Positions 29,240 to 38,306 of a stretch of DNA of 64,000 bases are shown piece by piece. The position numbers and the translations under genes were made by a program. The stretch covers positions 1,613,501 to 1,677,500 of the forward strand of contig NZ_CP015986.1 in NCBI RefSeq assembly GCF_001658005.1, given 5' to 3'. Source of the DNA: Sphingobium sp. EP60837 (lineage in GTDB: Bacteria > Pseudomonadota > Alphaproteobacteria > Sphingomonadales > Sphingomonadaceae). How positions within the stretch are numbered: the stretch's first letter is position 1; every line of letters begins with the position of its first letter. The notes beneath the pieces were generated by a model. That model was not told the DNA's origin, searched no databases, and worked only from the letters and a program-made list of their open reading frames with translations.

Positions 29240-31300
29240 ATGACCGTCAACAGCACGCCCCCCTCCGCAGCCCGCCGTCCGCACAGCTTCACCCGCCACG
29301 GCATCACGGTGGAGGATAGCTGGGCGTGGCTTCGCGATCCGGGCTATCCGGATGTGAAGGACAAGGATGTCCTTGCTTATCTGGACGAGGAGAACGGCTT
29401 CTTCGAAAGCGCGATGCAGCCGCACAAGGCGCTGACCGACGGCCTGTTTGCCGAGATGAAGGGCCGCATCAAGGAAGATGACAGCTCCGTCCCGCAGAAG
29501 GATGGCGACTATGTCTATTGGCGCGCCTTCGAAATCGGCGCGCAATATCGCAAATGGTATCGCCGCCCCGTCGCTGGGGGCGAGGACCAGTTGATCCTTG
29601 ACGAACCCGCGCTCGCGGAAGGCCATGAATATTTCCGCCTGGGCGCGCTTTCGGTGAGCCCGGACGGCCGCTACCTCGCTTATGCCATCGACAATAATGG
29701 GTCGGAGCGGTTCGAGGCGCGGATAAAGGATCTGTTCACTGGCGAAATCCTGCCGGAGGTCATTCCCGACACCCTGTCATCGCTTGTGTGGACCAGCGAC
29801 AGCAAGGGTCTGCTCTACGGCATCGCCAACGACCAGTGGCGCACCGACAATGCGCGGCTTCATTGGCTGGGCCAGCCGGTGGAGAGCGATGTCGAACTGT
29901 TCCATGAGGATGATGACGGCTTCCGCGTCTCGGTCGGCCTTACCTCCTCGGAGAAATGGATCGTCATCGCGACCGGCGACCATGTGACGACCGAAAGCTG
30001 GCTGCTGCCCGCCGACAATCCGCTGGCGGAGCCGCTGTTGGTTTCCGCGCGCAAGCCGGGCCGCGAATATGATGTCGATGAGCATGAAGGCACGCTCTAC
30101 ATCCGCACCAATGATAGCCATCCCAATTTCCGGCTGGTGAAGGCGTCGCTGGCGGCCCCTGGGGAATGGGCGGAAGTGATCCCGGCGGACCAGCATTTTT
30201 ACCTCACCGACTTCACCCTGTTCAAAGGCTTCTACGTCACCGAAGGGCGGCAGGACGGGCTCGACCAGATCGAACTGCGCGATTACGCGACCCATTCGGC
30301 CAAGCGCATTCCTTTTCCGGAAGCCAGCTATTCGGCCAGCCTCGACGACAATCCCGAATATGACGTGACGGAGCTGCGCATCGGTTATGAATCGATGGTC
30401 ACCCCGGACACGATTTATGACTATCATCTTGGTTCGGGTGAGCTGGAGGTCCTGAAGGTCCAGGAAATTCCGTCCGGTTACGATGCCAGCCGCTATGCGA
30501 CCGAAAGGCTGACGATCCCCGCGCGCGACGGCACGCCGATCCCGGTGTCGATCGTCTATCCCAAGGACCTGCCTCGCGACGGCAGCGCGCCGTTGCACCT
30601 TTATGGCTATGGCGCCTATGGCATCGCCATGGAGCCGGGCTTCTCCACCAGCCGCCTGTCGCTGCTCGATCGCGGCTTCGCCTTCGCGCTCGCCCATATC
30701 CGCGGCGGCGATGACCTTGGCCAGCAATGGTATCTCGACGGCAAGCTGGACAAGCGGATCAACACCTTCAACGATTTCGTCGATGTGGCGAAGGGCCTGA
30801 TCGATCTGGGCTATACGTCGAAGGGCCGGATCAGCATTTCCGGCGGATCTGCGGGCGGCGAGCTGATGGGTGCGGTCGTCAACAGCGATCCCGATCTATG
30901 GGGCGCGGTGGTGGCGCATGTGCCTTTCGTCGATGTGCTCAACACCATGCTGGACGAAAGCCTGCCGCTTACGCCCGGAGAATGGCCCGAATGGGGCAAC
31001 CCGATCGAGGACAAGGACGCGTTCGAGACCATTCTTTCCTATGATCCCTATAATAATGTGAAGGCGCAATCCTACCCACCGCTGATGGTGACGGCTGGTC
31101 TCAACGATCCGCGCGTCACCTATTGGGAGCCCGCCAAATGGGTGGCGAAGCTGCGCGCCACCAAGACGGACGACAATATCCTGCTGCTCAAGACCAATAT
31201 GGGCGCGGGCCATGGCGGCAAGTCGGGGCGTTTCGAAAGCCTTCATGAGACGGCGGAGGAATTTGCCTTCATCCTGTGGCAGATGGGCGTGGCGGAGTGA
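29240..31300 (+). CDS. ptrB: Oligopeptidase B (S9 prolyl-oligopeptidase family)
   Basis: 686 residues. N-terminal beta-propeller region, then an alpha/beta-hydrolase domain with the nucleophile S537 in SGGSAGGELMG, an Asp in AGLNDPRV and a His in GAGHGGKSGR. IRGGDDLGQQWYLDGK is a family hallmark. The ERF/DLF propeller repeats match PtrB rather than true prolyl oligopeptidase; such enzymes cut after Arg/Lys in peptides under about 30 residues. No signal peptide. Divergent from the aminopeptidase P gene. The specificity assignment is from overall pattern and less certain than the family. Confidence 0.9.
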   Translation: MTVNSTPPSAARRPHSFTRHGITVEDSWAWLRDPGYPDVKDKDVLAYLDEENGFFESAMQPHKALTDGLFAEMKGRIKEDDSSVPQKDGDYVYWRAFEIGAQYRKWYRRPVAGGEDQLILDEPALAEGHEYFRLGALSVSPDGRYLAYAIDNNGSERFEARIKDLFTGEILPEVIPDTLSSLVWTSDSKGLLYGIANDQWRTDNARLHWLGQPVESDVELFHEDDDGFRVSVGLTSSEKWIVIATGDHVTTESWLLPADNPLAEPLLVSARKPGREYDVDEHEGTLYIRTNDSHPNFRLVKASLAAPGEWAEVIPADQHFYLTDFTLFKGFYVTEGRQDGLDQIELRDYATHSAKRIPFPEASYSASLDDNPEYDVTELRIGYESMVTPDTIYDYHLGSGELEVLKVQEIPSGYDASRYATERLTIPARDGTPIPVSIVYPKDLPRDGSAPLHLYGYGAYGIAMEPGFSTSRLSLLDRGFAFALAHIRGGDDLGQQWYLDGKLDKRINTFNDFVDVAKGLIDLGYTSKGRISISGGSAGGELMGAVVNSDPDLWGAVVAHVPFVDVLNTMLDESLPLTPGEWPEWGNPIEDKDAFETILSYDPYNNVKAQSYPPLMVTAGLNDPRVTYWEPAKWVAKLRATKTDDNILLLKTNMGAGHGGKSGRFESLHETAEEFAFILWQMGVAE

Positions 31301-31319
31301 ACATATCCAGTTCTTTCTC

Positions 31320-31395
31320 GTTCGCCCTGAGCCTGTCGAAGGGCCTTCTTCTTCTAGGAAGACAGAGGAAGGGCTTCGACAAGCTCAGTTCGAAC
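31320..31395. repeat. Palindromic intergenic repeat (REP-like, CTGAGCCTGTCGAAG type)
   Basis: GTTCGCCCTGAGCCTGTCGAAGG at 31320-31342 recurs inverted as GGGCTTCGACAAGCTCAG at 31371-31388 plus TTCGAAC to 31395. The arms match at most positions. The same CTGAG-TGTCGAAG core appears in the larger element at 41179-41280, so it is a dispersed family. Confidence 0.7.
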
Positions 31396-31409
31396 TGACG
31401 GGAGATTTA

Positions 31410-31808
31410 ATGGCCTCCACCTACACCACCCAGATCACCGCAGGCCCCGAGCATATCGATGTTCTCGGCCATGTGAACAATGCCGTCTGGGTGCAGTGGA
31501 TGGAGCAGGTCGCGACCGAACATTGGACCCGCGACGCCGTGCCCGAGCATCTCGACGCCTATGTCTGGGTCGTGACCCGGCATGAGATCGACTATCGCGG
31601 CAATGTGAAGGAAGGCGAGACGGTCACTGTACGCACCTGGATTCCCCAGGGGCCGCGTGGCGCGCGCTTCGACCGGCACATGGAATTCATCGGCCCGGAC
31701 GGCAAGGTCAGGGTCGCGGCCAAGTCCACCTGGGCGATCATCGACAGGGAAAGCGGCCGCATCCTGCGTGTGCCCACGGAAGTCGCGGCCCCGTTCCTGG
31801 ACGCCTGA
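31410..31808 (+). CDS. Hotdog-fold acyl-CoA thioesterase (YbgC/FcbC family)
   Basis: 132 residues from the ATG at 31410, with GGGAG eight bases upstream. The family signature HIDVLGHVNNAVWVQWMEQ at residues 15-33 holds the catalytic D17 and GHVNN turn. The rest predicts a single hotdog domain (HEIDYRGNVKEGETV and VAAKSTWAIID are typical strands). It would hydrolyse a short or aromatic acyl-CoA in the cytoplasm; substrate unknown. It follows oligopeptidase B after a palindromic repeat, so co-transcription is uncertain. Confidence 0.87.
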   Translation: MASTYTTQITAGPEHIDVLGHVNNAVWVQWMEQVATEHWTRDAVPEHLDAYVWVVTRHEIDYRGNVKEGETVTVRTWIPQGPRGARFDRHMEFIGPDGKVRVAAKSTWAIIDRESGRILRVPTEVAAPFLDA

Positions 31809-31889
31809 CTGTTACGCTTGCCGCTTTCTCCCGGAACTCCGTTCAGGGATGGGTCGTTCTCCGCCCCACCAACAGTGACAGGAGAGACT

Positions 31890-32513
31890 ATGCGTAAGAT
31901 CGGTTATTCTCTGCGCGCCTTTGCCGCTGCCTCGGCGCTTTTCCTCGCCGCCGGTCCCGCACTCGCAGGGGACGAGGAACAGGCGCTGAAGGCCATTGCG
32001 CAGGCGCAAGGCAAGATTGACGCCGCCGCCAAGCTGAAGACGGGTCAATATGATCCCGCCGTCCTGGCCAGGGCTCAGGCATCGCTGCGCCTCGCTCAGG
32101 AAAGGCTGAAGAGCGGCAAGGAGCAGGACGCCATCAAGGCTGCGGTTGAAGCGCAGGGCTTTGCGGACACGGCGATCGGGCAGAGCCAGGCCAGCGCCCA
32201 GACGGACGCGCAGGTTCAGGCATCGACCGCTGCGGCCGCGCAGCAGGACGCCGCTGCCGCCAATGCGCGTGCGGACGCCGCCGAACGCGCCGCCGCCTCC
32301 GCCGCGGCCGACGCGCAGGCAGCCCGCGCTGCGGCTGCGACGGCTCCCGTACCCGCCAGCACCACTGTGACCACGGAAACCGTCAAGACTGCGCCTGTCA
32401 CCACCGTCCGCAAGGCGGCTCCCGCCAAGCGCAAGGTGGTGCGCAAGACGACCCGCGCGCCCGTACGCGCCACGGTGGTGGAAAAGACGACGACCACCGT
32501 CACCAACCGCTGA
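31890..32513 (+). CDS. Exported alanine-rich protein of unknown function
   Basis: 207 residues from the ATG at 31890, after GACAGGAGAG. N-terminal signal peptide MRKIGYSLRAFAAASALFLAA...ALA with cleavage before GDEE. The mature part begins with a helical, DUF4398-like region (LKAIAQAQGKIDAAAKLKTGQYDPAVLARAQ, two related helices), continues as an almost pure Ala/Gln/Asp coiled-coil-like stretch, and ends in a Thr/Lys/Arg-rich basic tail. Probably periplasmic, perhaps envelope- or peptidoglycan-associated. Followed by a strong hairpin. Confidence 0.78.
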   Translation: MRKIGYSLRAFAAASALFLAAGPALAGDEEQALKAIAQAQGKIDAAAKLKTGQYDPAVLARAQASLRLAQERLKSGKEQDAIKAAVEAQGFADTAIGQSQASAQTDAQVQASTAAAAQQDAAAANARADAAERAAASAAADAQAARAAAATAPVPASTTVTTETVKTAPVTTVRKAAPAKRKVVRKTTRAPVRATVVEKTTTTVTNR

Positions 32514-32522
32514 CAGGAAACG

Positions 32523-32553
32523 GGACGGCTCCTGCTTCGTGCGGGAGCCGTCC
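32523..32553. terminator. Perfect 10-bp hairpin between convergent genes
   Basis: GGACGGCTCC (32523-32532) pairs with GGAGCCGTCC (32544-32553) around an 11-base loop containing TTCG. It lies nine bases after the exported protein stop and before the convergent membrane-protein gene. No T-run. Confidence 0.65.
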
Positions 32554-32564
32554 GGTTCGCAAGA

Positions 32565-32840
32565 TCAGAAAATTCCTACTGCGCCTTGCGCCCACAGAAG
32601 CGCGACCAGCAGCAGCAATCCGCTAGCCAGCAGGACGCGCCGCCGCCGATCCTGAATGAAGTGCGCCGCCAGCTCATAACTGCCCGCCGCGCCGACAAGC
32701 AGGGCTGCCGCTACCGCAAAGTCGAAGCTGGTCCAGCGCACCTCGTCGGTGAACTGCATCGCCACCAGCGGAGCCAGCAGGATCAGGGCGATCACCGCCC
32801 AGGACAGATACCGCCAGTTCAATCTGATCCCGCGCTCCAT
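32565..32840 (-). CDS. Small three-helix membrane protein, unknown
   Basis: 91 residues from the ATG at 32840 (an adjacent ATG at 32843 is equivalent; GAGGGG precedes both). Hydrophobic helices at about 14-28, 39-56 and 67-85 with QDRRRR between the second and third, suggesting a cytoplasmic loop. No family recognised. It starts 14 bp after the Atm1-like ABC transporter stop on the same strand, so it is probably the distal gene of that operon. Confidence 0.65.
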   Translation of the reverse strand: MERGIRLNWRYLSWAVIALILLAPLVAMQFTDEVRWTSFDFAVAAALLVGAAGSYELAAHFIQDRRRRVLLASGLLLLVALLWAQGAVGIF

Positions 32841-32854
32841 CATCCGTCCCCTCA

Positions 32855-34705
32855 CTACACCGGCGCTGCTGTTTCTGCGGCGTAACCCACAACGGCGGGC
32901 TCCGCATCGCCTTCGCTGCGCTCCGACGCCTGGCGCGCCCACATGGCGGCATAGAGCCCATCGGCCCGCACCAGATCCGCATGCCGTCCGCGCTCGACGA
33001 CCCGGCCTTGATCCAGCACGATGATCTCGTCCGCGTCCACTACCGTCGAAAGCCGATGCGCCACGACCAGCGTCGTTCTTTTGCGCGATATATTGCGCAG
33101 CACGGCCTGGATCTCGGTCTCGGTGCGGCTGTCGAGCGCGCTCGTCGCCTCGTCCAGCACCAGCACCGGCGGGTCCTTCAGCAGCGTCCGCGCGATCGCC
33201 ACGCGCTGCTTTTCGCCGCCCGACAGCTTCAGGCCCCGCTCACCCACCCGCGTGGCATAGCCCTGCGGCAAGCGCATGATGAAATCATGGATGGACGCCG
33301 CCTTGGCTGCTTTCTCGATCTCGGCCTGCGTGGCGTCGGCGCGGCCATAGCCGATATTATAGCCGACCGTGTCGTTGAACAGCACCATGTCCTGCGGCAC
33401 GATCCCGATCGCGGCGCGCAGCGATGCCTGCGTCACGCGTGAAATATCCTGCCCGTCGATCAGGATGCGCCCAGCCTGGATGTCGTAGAAACGGAAGAGC
33501 GTCCGCGCGATCGTGGACTTTCCCGCGCCCGACGGTCCGACGATCGCCAATGTCTTGCCGGCGGGCACCGTGAAGCTCACATCATGCAATATCTCGCGAT
33601 CGGCGTCATAGCCAAAGCGCACATGCTCAAACCGCACTTCACCGCCATGTGTGTGCAGCATGGGCGCATCCGGCGCGTCGCCAATCTCCGCCGGTGTGTC
33701 GATCAGCTTGTACATCGCCTCCATGTCGATGACGCCCTGCCGGATGGTGCGATAGACCATGCCCAGCAGATCGAGCGGCCGGAACAGCTGGGCCAGCAGC
33801 GTATTCACCAGCACCACGTCGCCAGTGGTGAAGCTGCCCCGGCTCCATCCCCACACCGTATAGCCCATCGCCCCGGCCATCATGAGGTTGGTGATCAGCG
33901 ACTGGCCGATGTTCAGCCAGGCGAGGCTATTCTCCGACTTCACCGCCGCTTCGGCATAGCGCCGCATCGCCGTGCCGTAACGCGCCGCCTCCCGCTCCTC
34001 TGCGCCGAAATATTTGACCGTCTCGAAATTCAGCAGGCTATCGACTGCATGCGCGACCGCATTGGTGTCCATGTCCACCATGTCGCGCCGAAGCTGGTTG
34101 CGCCATTCGGTGATCGTGCGGGTGAACCAGATGTAGAGCGCGACCATCGCCAGCGTCGCCGCGACCAGGCCGGGGCCGAATTTCACGAAGAAGATGATGC
34201 AGACCGCCGCCAGTTCCAGCACCGTGGGCGCGATGTTGAACAGCAGGAAGTAGAGCATCGTGTCGATGCTCTTCGTCCCACGCTCGACGATCTTGGTGAC
34301 CGCGCCGGTCCGCCGGTCGAGGTGGAAGCGCAGCGACAGGCGGTGGAGATGGACGAACACATCGTCCGACAGCCGCCGCCCGGCTTCCTGCCCGACGCGT
34401 TCGAACACCGCATTACGCAGATTGTCGAACAGCACGCTGCCAAAACGCGCGCCCGCATAGGCGACCACCAGCGCGACGGCGAGCCCGGCGGCGGGCTCCA
34501 TCCCCGGCGCCATCCGGTCCACCGCGCCCTTATAGGCAAAGGGCATGGCAAGGCTGACGACCTTCGCCAGCAGGACCAGCAGCATGGCGATGGTGACACG
34601 CCGTCGCAGCGCCGGCGCATCGGCTGGCCAGAGATAGGGTAGAAAACGCCGCAGCGTCGCCCAGACGGGGGGGAGTGGTGTGTTGTCAGGGGTGGATGGC
34701 GGCAT
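32855..34705 (-). CDS. Atm1-type ABC half-exporter (ABCB7/HMT1 family)
   Basis: 616 residues: six transmembrane helices (about 40-310) fused to one ATPase domain. The first half carries FHLDRRTGAVTKIVERGTKSIDTML and a NIAPTVLE segment characteristic of the Atm1/heavy-metal-tolerance group, including the RTG glutathione-binding area. ATPase motifs: Walker A GPSGAGKST near 388, signature LSGGEKQRVAIAR near 492, Walker B VLVLDEATSALD and H-loop VAHRLST. In the inner membrane, as a homodimer, it exports glutathione-linked sulfur or metal conjugates (known for Novosphingobium Atm1). Likely operonic with a small membrane protein. Confidence 0.9.
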   Translation of the reverse strand: MPPSTPDNTPLPPVWATLRRFLPYLWPADAPALRRRVTIAMLLVLLAKVVSLAMPFAYKGAVDRMAPGMEPAAGLAVALVVAYAGARFGSVLFDNLRNAVFERVGQEAGRRLSDDVFVHLHRLSLRFHLDRRTGAVTKIVERGTKSIDTMLYFLLFNIAPTVLELAAVCIIFFVKFGPGLVAATLAMVALYIWFTRTITEWRNQLRRDMVDMDTNAVAHAVDSLLNFETVKYFGAEEREAARYGTAMRRYAEAAVKSENSLAWLNIGQSLITNLMMAGAMGYTVWGWSRGSFTTGDVVLVNTLLAQLFRPLDLLGMVYRTIRQGVIDMEAMYKLIDTPAEIGDAPDAPMLHTHGGEVRFEHVRFGYDADREILHDVSFTVPAGKTLAIVGPSGAGKSTIARTLFRFYDIQAGRILIDGQDISRVTQASLRAAIGIVPQDMVLFNDTVGYNIGYGRADATQAEIEKAAKAASIHDFIMRLPQGYATRVGERGLKLSGGEKQRVAIARTLLKDPPVLVLDEATSALDSRTETEIQAVLRNISRKRTTLVVAHRLSTVVDADEIIVLDQGRVVERGRHADLVRADGLYAAMWARQASERSEGDAEPAVVGYAAETAAPV

Positions 34706-34743
34706 GGGGGCTATGTAGGTCCGAAGTGCCTACCCCACAATAA

Positions 34744-34876
34744 GCCCCTCCCGCTGGTGGAGCGGAAGGGGAGGGTGCGATTGCGCAGCAATCGCCAGCA
34801 ACGTCTCTACCAATCCAGCGGTCGCTTCGCTCGCCGACCCACCCAACCCTTCAAACGAGTCACGCGCCTCGTTTGA
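34744..34876. repeat. Cluster of intergenic hairpins between dapD and the Atm1-like gene
   Basis: Within the 193-bp gap are three hairpins: CCCCTCCCGCT with AGCGGAAGGGG (34745-34770, one mismatch); the perfect GCGATTGC/GCAATCGC (34777-34784 and 34788-34795); and the perfect TCAAACGAG/CTCGTTTGA (34851-34859 and 34868-34876). No gene is seen here. The set looks like a composite palindromic repeat, and the hairpin next to dapD may also end transcripts. Confidence 0.6.
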
Positions 34877-34898
34877 ACTTGAAAGGGAGGGGTGCGGA

Positions 34899-35738
34899 TC
34901 AATCCCGCAGCAATTCGTTGATCCCCGTTTTCGACCGCGTCTGCGCGTCCACCCGCTTCACGATGACCGCGCAGTAGAGGCTCGGCCCAGGCGTGCCGTC
35001 AGGCAGCGGCTTGCCCGGCAGGTTGCCTGGCACGACCACCGAATAAGGCGGCACTTCGCCCATGAAGACCTCGCCGGTGGTGCGGTCGATGATCTTGGTG
35101 GACTGGCCGATGAACACGCCCATCGACAGCACCGAGCCCTTGCCGATGCGCACGCCTTCGACCACTTCGGAACGCGCGCCGATGAAGCAGTTATCTTCGA
35201 TGATGACCGGGTCTGCCTGCAGCGGTTCCAGTACGCCACCGATGCCGACGCCGCCCGAAAGGTGCACATTCTTACCGATCTGCGCGCAGCTGCCGACCGT
35301 CACCCAGGTATCGACCATCGTCCCTTCATCGACGAACGCGCCGATGTTCACGAAGCTCGGCATCAGGATGACGTTCTTCGCGATATGCGCGCCCGCGCGA
35401 GCGAACGAACCCGGCACCGCGCGGAAACCGGCAGCGCGAAAAGCGGCTTCGTCCCAGCCTGCGAACTTGCTAGGCACCTTGTCCCACCAATGGCCCGCAC
35501 CCGGGCCATTATCGATCATGACATTGTCGTTGAGGCGGAAGGAGAGCAGCACCGCCTTCTTCAGCCACTGATTGACCTGCCAACCGTCGCCCGTGGGCTC
35601 CGCTACGCGCGCCGCGCCGCTGTCCAGCATCGCCAGCGCCTTGTCCACGGCCTGGCGCACCGCACCCTGCGTGGAAACGCTCACATTGGCCCGGTCCTCC
35701 CAGGCGGCGTCGATGGTGGCGATCAGATCTTGGCTCAT
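34899..35738 (-). CDS. dapD: Tetrahydrodipicolinate N-succinyltransferase
   Basis: 279 residues, normal DapD length. Transfers succinyl from succinyl-CoA to tetrahydrodipicolinate in lysine/diaminopimelate synthesis. A helical N-domain precedes the left-handed beta-helix of hexapeptide repeats ([33 protein letters not shown]), with [25 protein letters not shown] and the [13 protein letters not shown] segment near the CoA site. Its ATG overlaps the upstream HAD gene's stop by four bases, so the pair is translationally coupled. Confidence 0.97.
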   Translation of the reverse strand: MSQDLIATIDAAWEDRANVSVSTQGAVRQAVDKALAMLDSGAARVAEPTGDGWQVNQWLKKAVLLSFRLNDNVMIDNGPGAGHWWDKVPSKFAGWDEAAFRAAGFRAVPGSFARAGAHIAKNVILMPSFVNIGAFVDEGTMVDTWVTVGSCAQIGKNVHLSGGVGIGGVLEPLQADPVIIEDNCFIGARSEVVEGVRIGKGSVLSMGVFIGQSTKIIDRTTGEVFMGEVPPYSVVVPGNLPGKPLPDGTPGPSLYCAVIVKRVDAQTRSKTGINELLRD

Positions 35739-36406
35739 GGTCTTTCCCCAATGATGTCGGCCAGGAATGGCGTCAGATGGTCGGTTTCAAAATCGATGAA
35801 GTCCGGATGATGCTCGTGATTGCCCGCTTCGGAGCCATTATTCACCCAGATGGTTGTCATGCCGATCGCCTTGGCGGGCTTCAGGTTGCGCGCCATATCC
35901 TCGAAAAAGGCGGCGCGCGTCGGGTTGACGCCATGCACGCGGCACAGTTCGGCATAGCCCGACGGATCGGGCTTGGGCACATATTGGCAGGCATGGATGT
36001 CGTGGATCAGCTCGAACGCGCCGGAAAGGCCCAGCTTGTCCAGCACGCGCCCCGCATAAGCCGCATCGCCATTGGTGAAGATCAGGCGGCGGCCGGTCAG
36101 GGCGGTGATATAGGCGTTCAGCGCCTCGTCCACCTCAAGCCGATCCATCGAAATGTCATGGACATAGTCGAGGAAAGCACGCGGCTCGATGCCGTGATGG
36201 TGCATCAGGCCCGACAGCGTCGTCCCATGCTCCATGAAATAGCGCTTCTGCGTGGCCTTCGCGACATCAGGGTCGCAGCCGAGTAGCCCCTGGATGAACT
36301 CGCCCATCTTGACGTCGATCAGCGCGAACAGGTCCGCCTTCGCCGGATACAGCGTATTGTCCAGATCGAAGATCCAGCAATCGACATGGGCAAGTTCTGC
36401 GCGCAT
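35735..36406 (-). CDS. HAD-superfamily phosphatase (pyrimidine 5'-nucleotidase-like, SDT1/HAD-IA)
   Basis: 223 residues. HAD motif [10 protein letters not shown] with nucleophile D14 and acid D16, motif II IFTNGD, motif III lysine in [10 protein letters not shown], and motif [10 protein letters not shown]. The DLDNTLYP form and helical cap match the group annotated as pyrimidine 5'-nucleotidase. It is the first gene of a pair with dapD (four-base overlap), suggesting housekeeping phosphate-ester removal rather than a lysine-pathway step. Confidence 0.85.
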   Translation of the reverse strand: MRAELAHVDCWIFDLDNTLYPAKADLFALIDVKMGEFIQGLLGCDPDVAKATQKRYFMEHGTTLSGLMHHHGIEPRAFLDYVHDISMDRLEVDEALNAYITALTGRRLIFTNGDAAYAGRVLDKLGLSGAFELIHDIHACQYVPKPDPSGYAELCRVHGVNPTRAAFFEDMARNLKPAKAIGMTTIWVNNGSEAGNHEHHPDFIDFETDHLTPFLADIIGERP

Positions 36407-36473
36407 GGCCGCGCCCTAATCCTGTGCGGCAGGGAGGGCAAGTGACTAACCCTCCTGCGCGCGGCGTTGGGAG

Positions 36474-37349
36474 CTAGCAGTTTGGCGCGTCGCTATCCTC
36501 ATAGAAGGTCTGCACCGCCGCCCAGGCTTCCTCCGCCGTTTCAACCCAGGTCAGCAGGTTGAGGTCCGACGGCGAAATCACGCCTTCGTCAGCCAGCGCA
36601 TCGAAATCCACCACTCGCGTCCAGAATTCGCGCCCGAACAGCAATATGGGAATCGGCTTCATCTTCCCCGTCTGGATCAGCGTCAGCAATTCGAACATCT
36701 CGTCGAACGTGCCAAAGCCGCCCGGAAACACTGCCAAAGCTCGCGCGCGCAGCAGGAAGTGCATCTTGCGTAGGGCGAAATAGTGGAACTGGAAACTCAG
36801 TTCCGGCGTCACGAACCGATTGGGCGCCTGTTCATGCGGCAGCACGATATTCATGCCGATCGTCTGCGCGCCGACGTCCGCCGCACCGCGATTGGCCGCC
36901 TCCATGATCGAAGGCCCTCCGCCGGAGCACACCACGAAATGGCGGCAACCGGCTTCCGTCACAGGATATTGCGCCGCCGTGCGCGCCAGCTTGCGCGCTT
37001 CCTCATAATAGCGCGCTTTTTTCCCAAGATTCTCGGCAATCCGCCGCTGTTCGGGCGTCGTCGCGGCGTCGATCCGCGCTTGCACCTGTTCGGGCTCGGG
37101 AATGCGCGCCGATCCATAAAAGACAAAAGTGGATTCGATCCCCGCCTCGTCCATCAGCAGTTGGGGCTTCAGCAACTCCAGCTGAAACCGCACCGGCCGC
37201 AGATCCTCGCGCAGCAGAAATTCGGCGTCTTGAAAAGCCAGGCGATAGGCGGAACTGGTTGTTTGGGGAGTGCCAACCGCCTTGCGGGCATCGGCGGCTT
37301 CCTGCCGGGCGGGACGGAATTTGCGTTCTTCGATTTCTTTTCTTGTCAT
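36474..37349 (-). CDS. LOG-family (TIGR00730-like) phosphoribohydrolase
   Basis: 291 residues. Rossmann-like fold with the family signature PGGFGTFDEMFE and the upstream FVVCSGGGPSIMEAANRG loop. Formerly called lysine decarboxylase-like; relatives cleave cytokinin riboside 5'-monophosphates or other nucleotides. The ~75-residue N-terminal extension before VFYGSARIPE and the FHYFALRKMHFLLRA segment mark the longer bacterial subfamily, for which the substrate is unclear. The ATG at 37349 is the family-consistent start. Single gene. Confidence 0.87.
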   Translation of the reverse strand: MTRKEIEERKFRPARQEAADARKAVGTPQTTSSAYRLAFQDAEFLLREDLRPVRFQLELLKPQLLMDEAGIESTFVFYGSARIPEPEQVQARIDAATTPEQRRIAENLGKKARYYEEARKLARTAAQYPVTEAGCRHFVVCSGGGPSIMEAANRGAADVGAQTIGMNIVLPHEQAPNRFVTPELSFQFHYFALRKMHFLLRARALAVFPGGFGTFDEMFELLTLIQTGKMKPIPILLFGREFWTRVVDFDALADEGVISPSDLNLLTWVETAEEAWAAVQTFYEDSDAPNC

Positions 37350-37434
37350 TCAGACCAACTTAGGAACGTCAGCGGCAGAATTCACCAGCTTTTCTTGTGA
37401 TCAGCGGCAAAAATATCCATGTTTTTAAATCCGC

Positions 37435-38106
37435 TTAGCGGCAAAAGCCGCCGCGGCCGCCCATGTCGAAATGAAAATGATCGCGATGCGCGACATTGTA
37501 ATCGGGGCTCAACACTGTCCGGAACCGTTTGCAGGCGCTGGCGCGGACGATCTCCAGAAACTGCCGCGTCTGCCGGTCGCCATTCCACCCCTGTTCGATG
37601 GTGATCCGCCGCCCGTCGGACAGGACAAAGGCCGACACATCGACGGCATTGCTGTGCGCATGTTCGGACAGCTTCCCACTCCCCGCGATCGGCCGGCAAT
37701 TATAAGTGCCGAACGTCTCGATGCGCTCGATTTCCGCGCCCAGGATCAACCGTGCGGCGGGCTGTACGCCATAACGCGCCCAGGCCGCGAAATTGGCCGC
37801 CAGATTGCAGGTCATTGCGCCCAAATTGGTCGCCGGAACTCCGATGTCGAGCAGCTTGACGCTGCCCATCGCCGTGCAGCCGCCGCCGAAATTCTGGTCG
37901 GGCAAGGGGGTGAACAGCACGGATTGCGACTGCAGCTTCACCATACATTGCCGCAGTTCCAGCGGCGGCGGCGCGGCAGGCCGTGCGTCCCGGGGCGCCT
38001 TGGACGCGCGTTCCACCCGGCCGCGCGGCACGATGTCTCCCCCGCACGACGCCAGCGCGAAACTCACCGCCAGCAAGGCCGCCTGACCCATGCGGCGCAT
38101 AGCCAT
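37435..38106 (-). CDS. Extensin-like C-terminal domain lipoprotein
   Basis: 223 residues from the ATG at 38106 (ATG 38136 would add ten). The N-terminus MAMRRMGQAALLAVSFALASC is a lipoprotein signal with lipobox LASC. After a Pro/Arg-rich linker comes the extensin-like domain: CRPIAGSGKLSEHAHSNAVDVSAF and DYNVAHRDHFHFDMG, a His/Asp set like metallopeptidases of the peptidoglycan-cutting M15 type. Probably periplasmic and acting on cell-wall peptides; the enzymatic reaction is inferred. Confidence 0.82.
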   Translation of the reverse strand: MAMRRMGQAALLAVSFALASCGGDIVPRGRVERASKAPRDARPAAPPPLELRQCMVKLQSQSVLFTPLPDQNFGGGCTAMGSVKLLDIGVPATNLGAMTCNLAANFAAWARYGVQPAARLILGAEIERIETFGTYNCRPIAGSGKLSEHAHSNAVDVSAFVLSDGRRITIEQGWNGDRQTRQFLEIVRASACKRFRTVLSPDYNVAHRDHFHFDMGGRGGFCR

Positions 38107-38214
38107 CGTCCCCCAAGCCCGCTCTTTCATGGTCAATCATTTATCATGACAATCTGCCCTGTGGGTTAACGAGCGGAACGGTTCGTCGCATCCAGACAGT
38201 CGACTGGACTCTTT

Positions 38215-38300
38215 GGCCGCTTGACTCTTCCCCCGCGATCTTTAGAGCGGCCGCCGGGCCACGCGGTCCCAACGCCGCGCGTGCTCTCTGCAAGGAGACG
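38215..38300 (+). promoter_or_regulatory. Candidate serC leader RNA
   Basis: The 200-bp region before serC has overlapping stems: GGCCGC (38215-38220) with GCGGCC (38247-38252), and CACGCGG with CCGCGCGTG (38260-38266 and about 38275-38283), bracketed by AGAG and CTCT. A conserved serC leader is known in alphaproteobacteria ahead of serC-serA. This fits by position and structure, but I cannot match the consensus from memory, so it is a candidate. Confidence 0.4.
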
Positions 38301-38306
38301 CATTAC

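Noticed and set aside
33584..34642. A 352-residue plus-strand reading frame opposite the ABC exporter
   Set aside because: Shadow; real gene has all ABC motifs.
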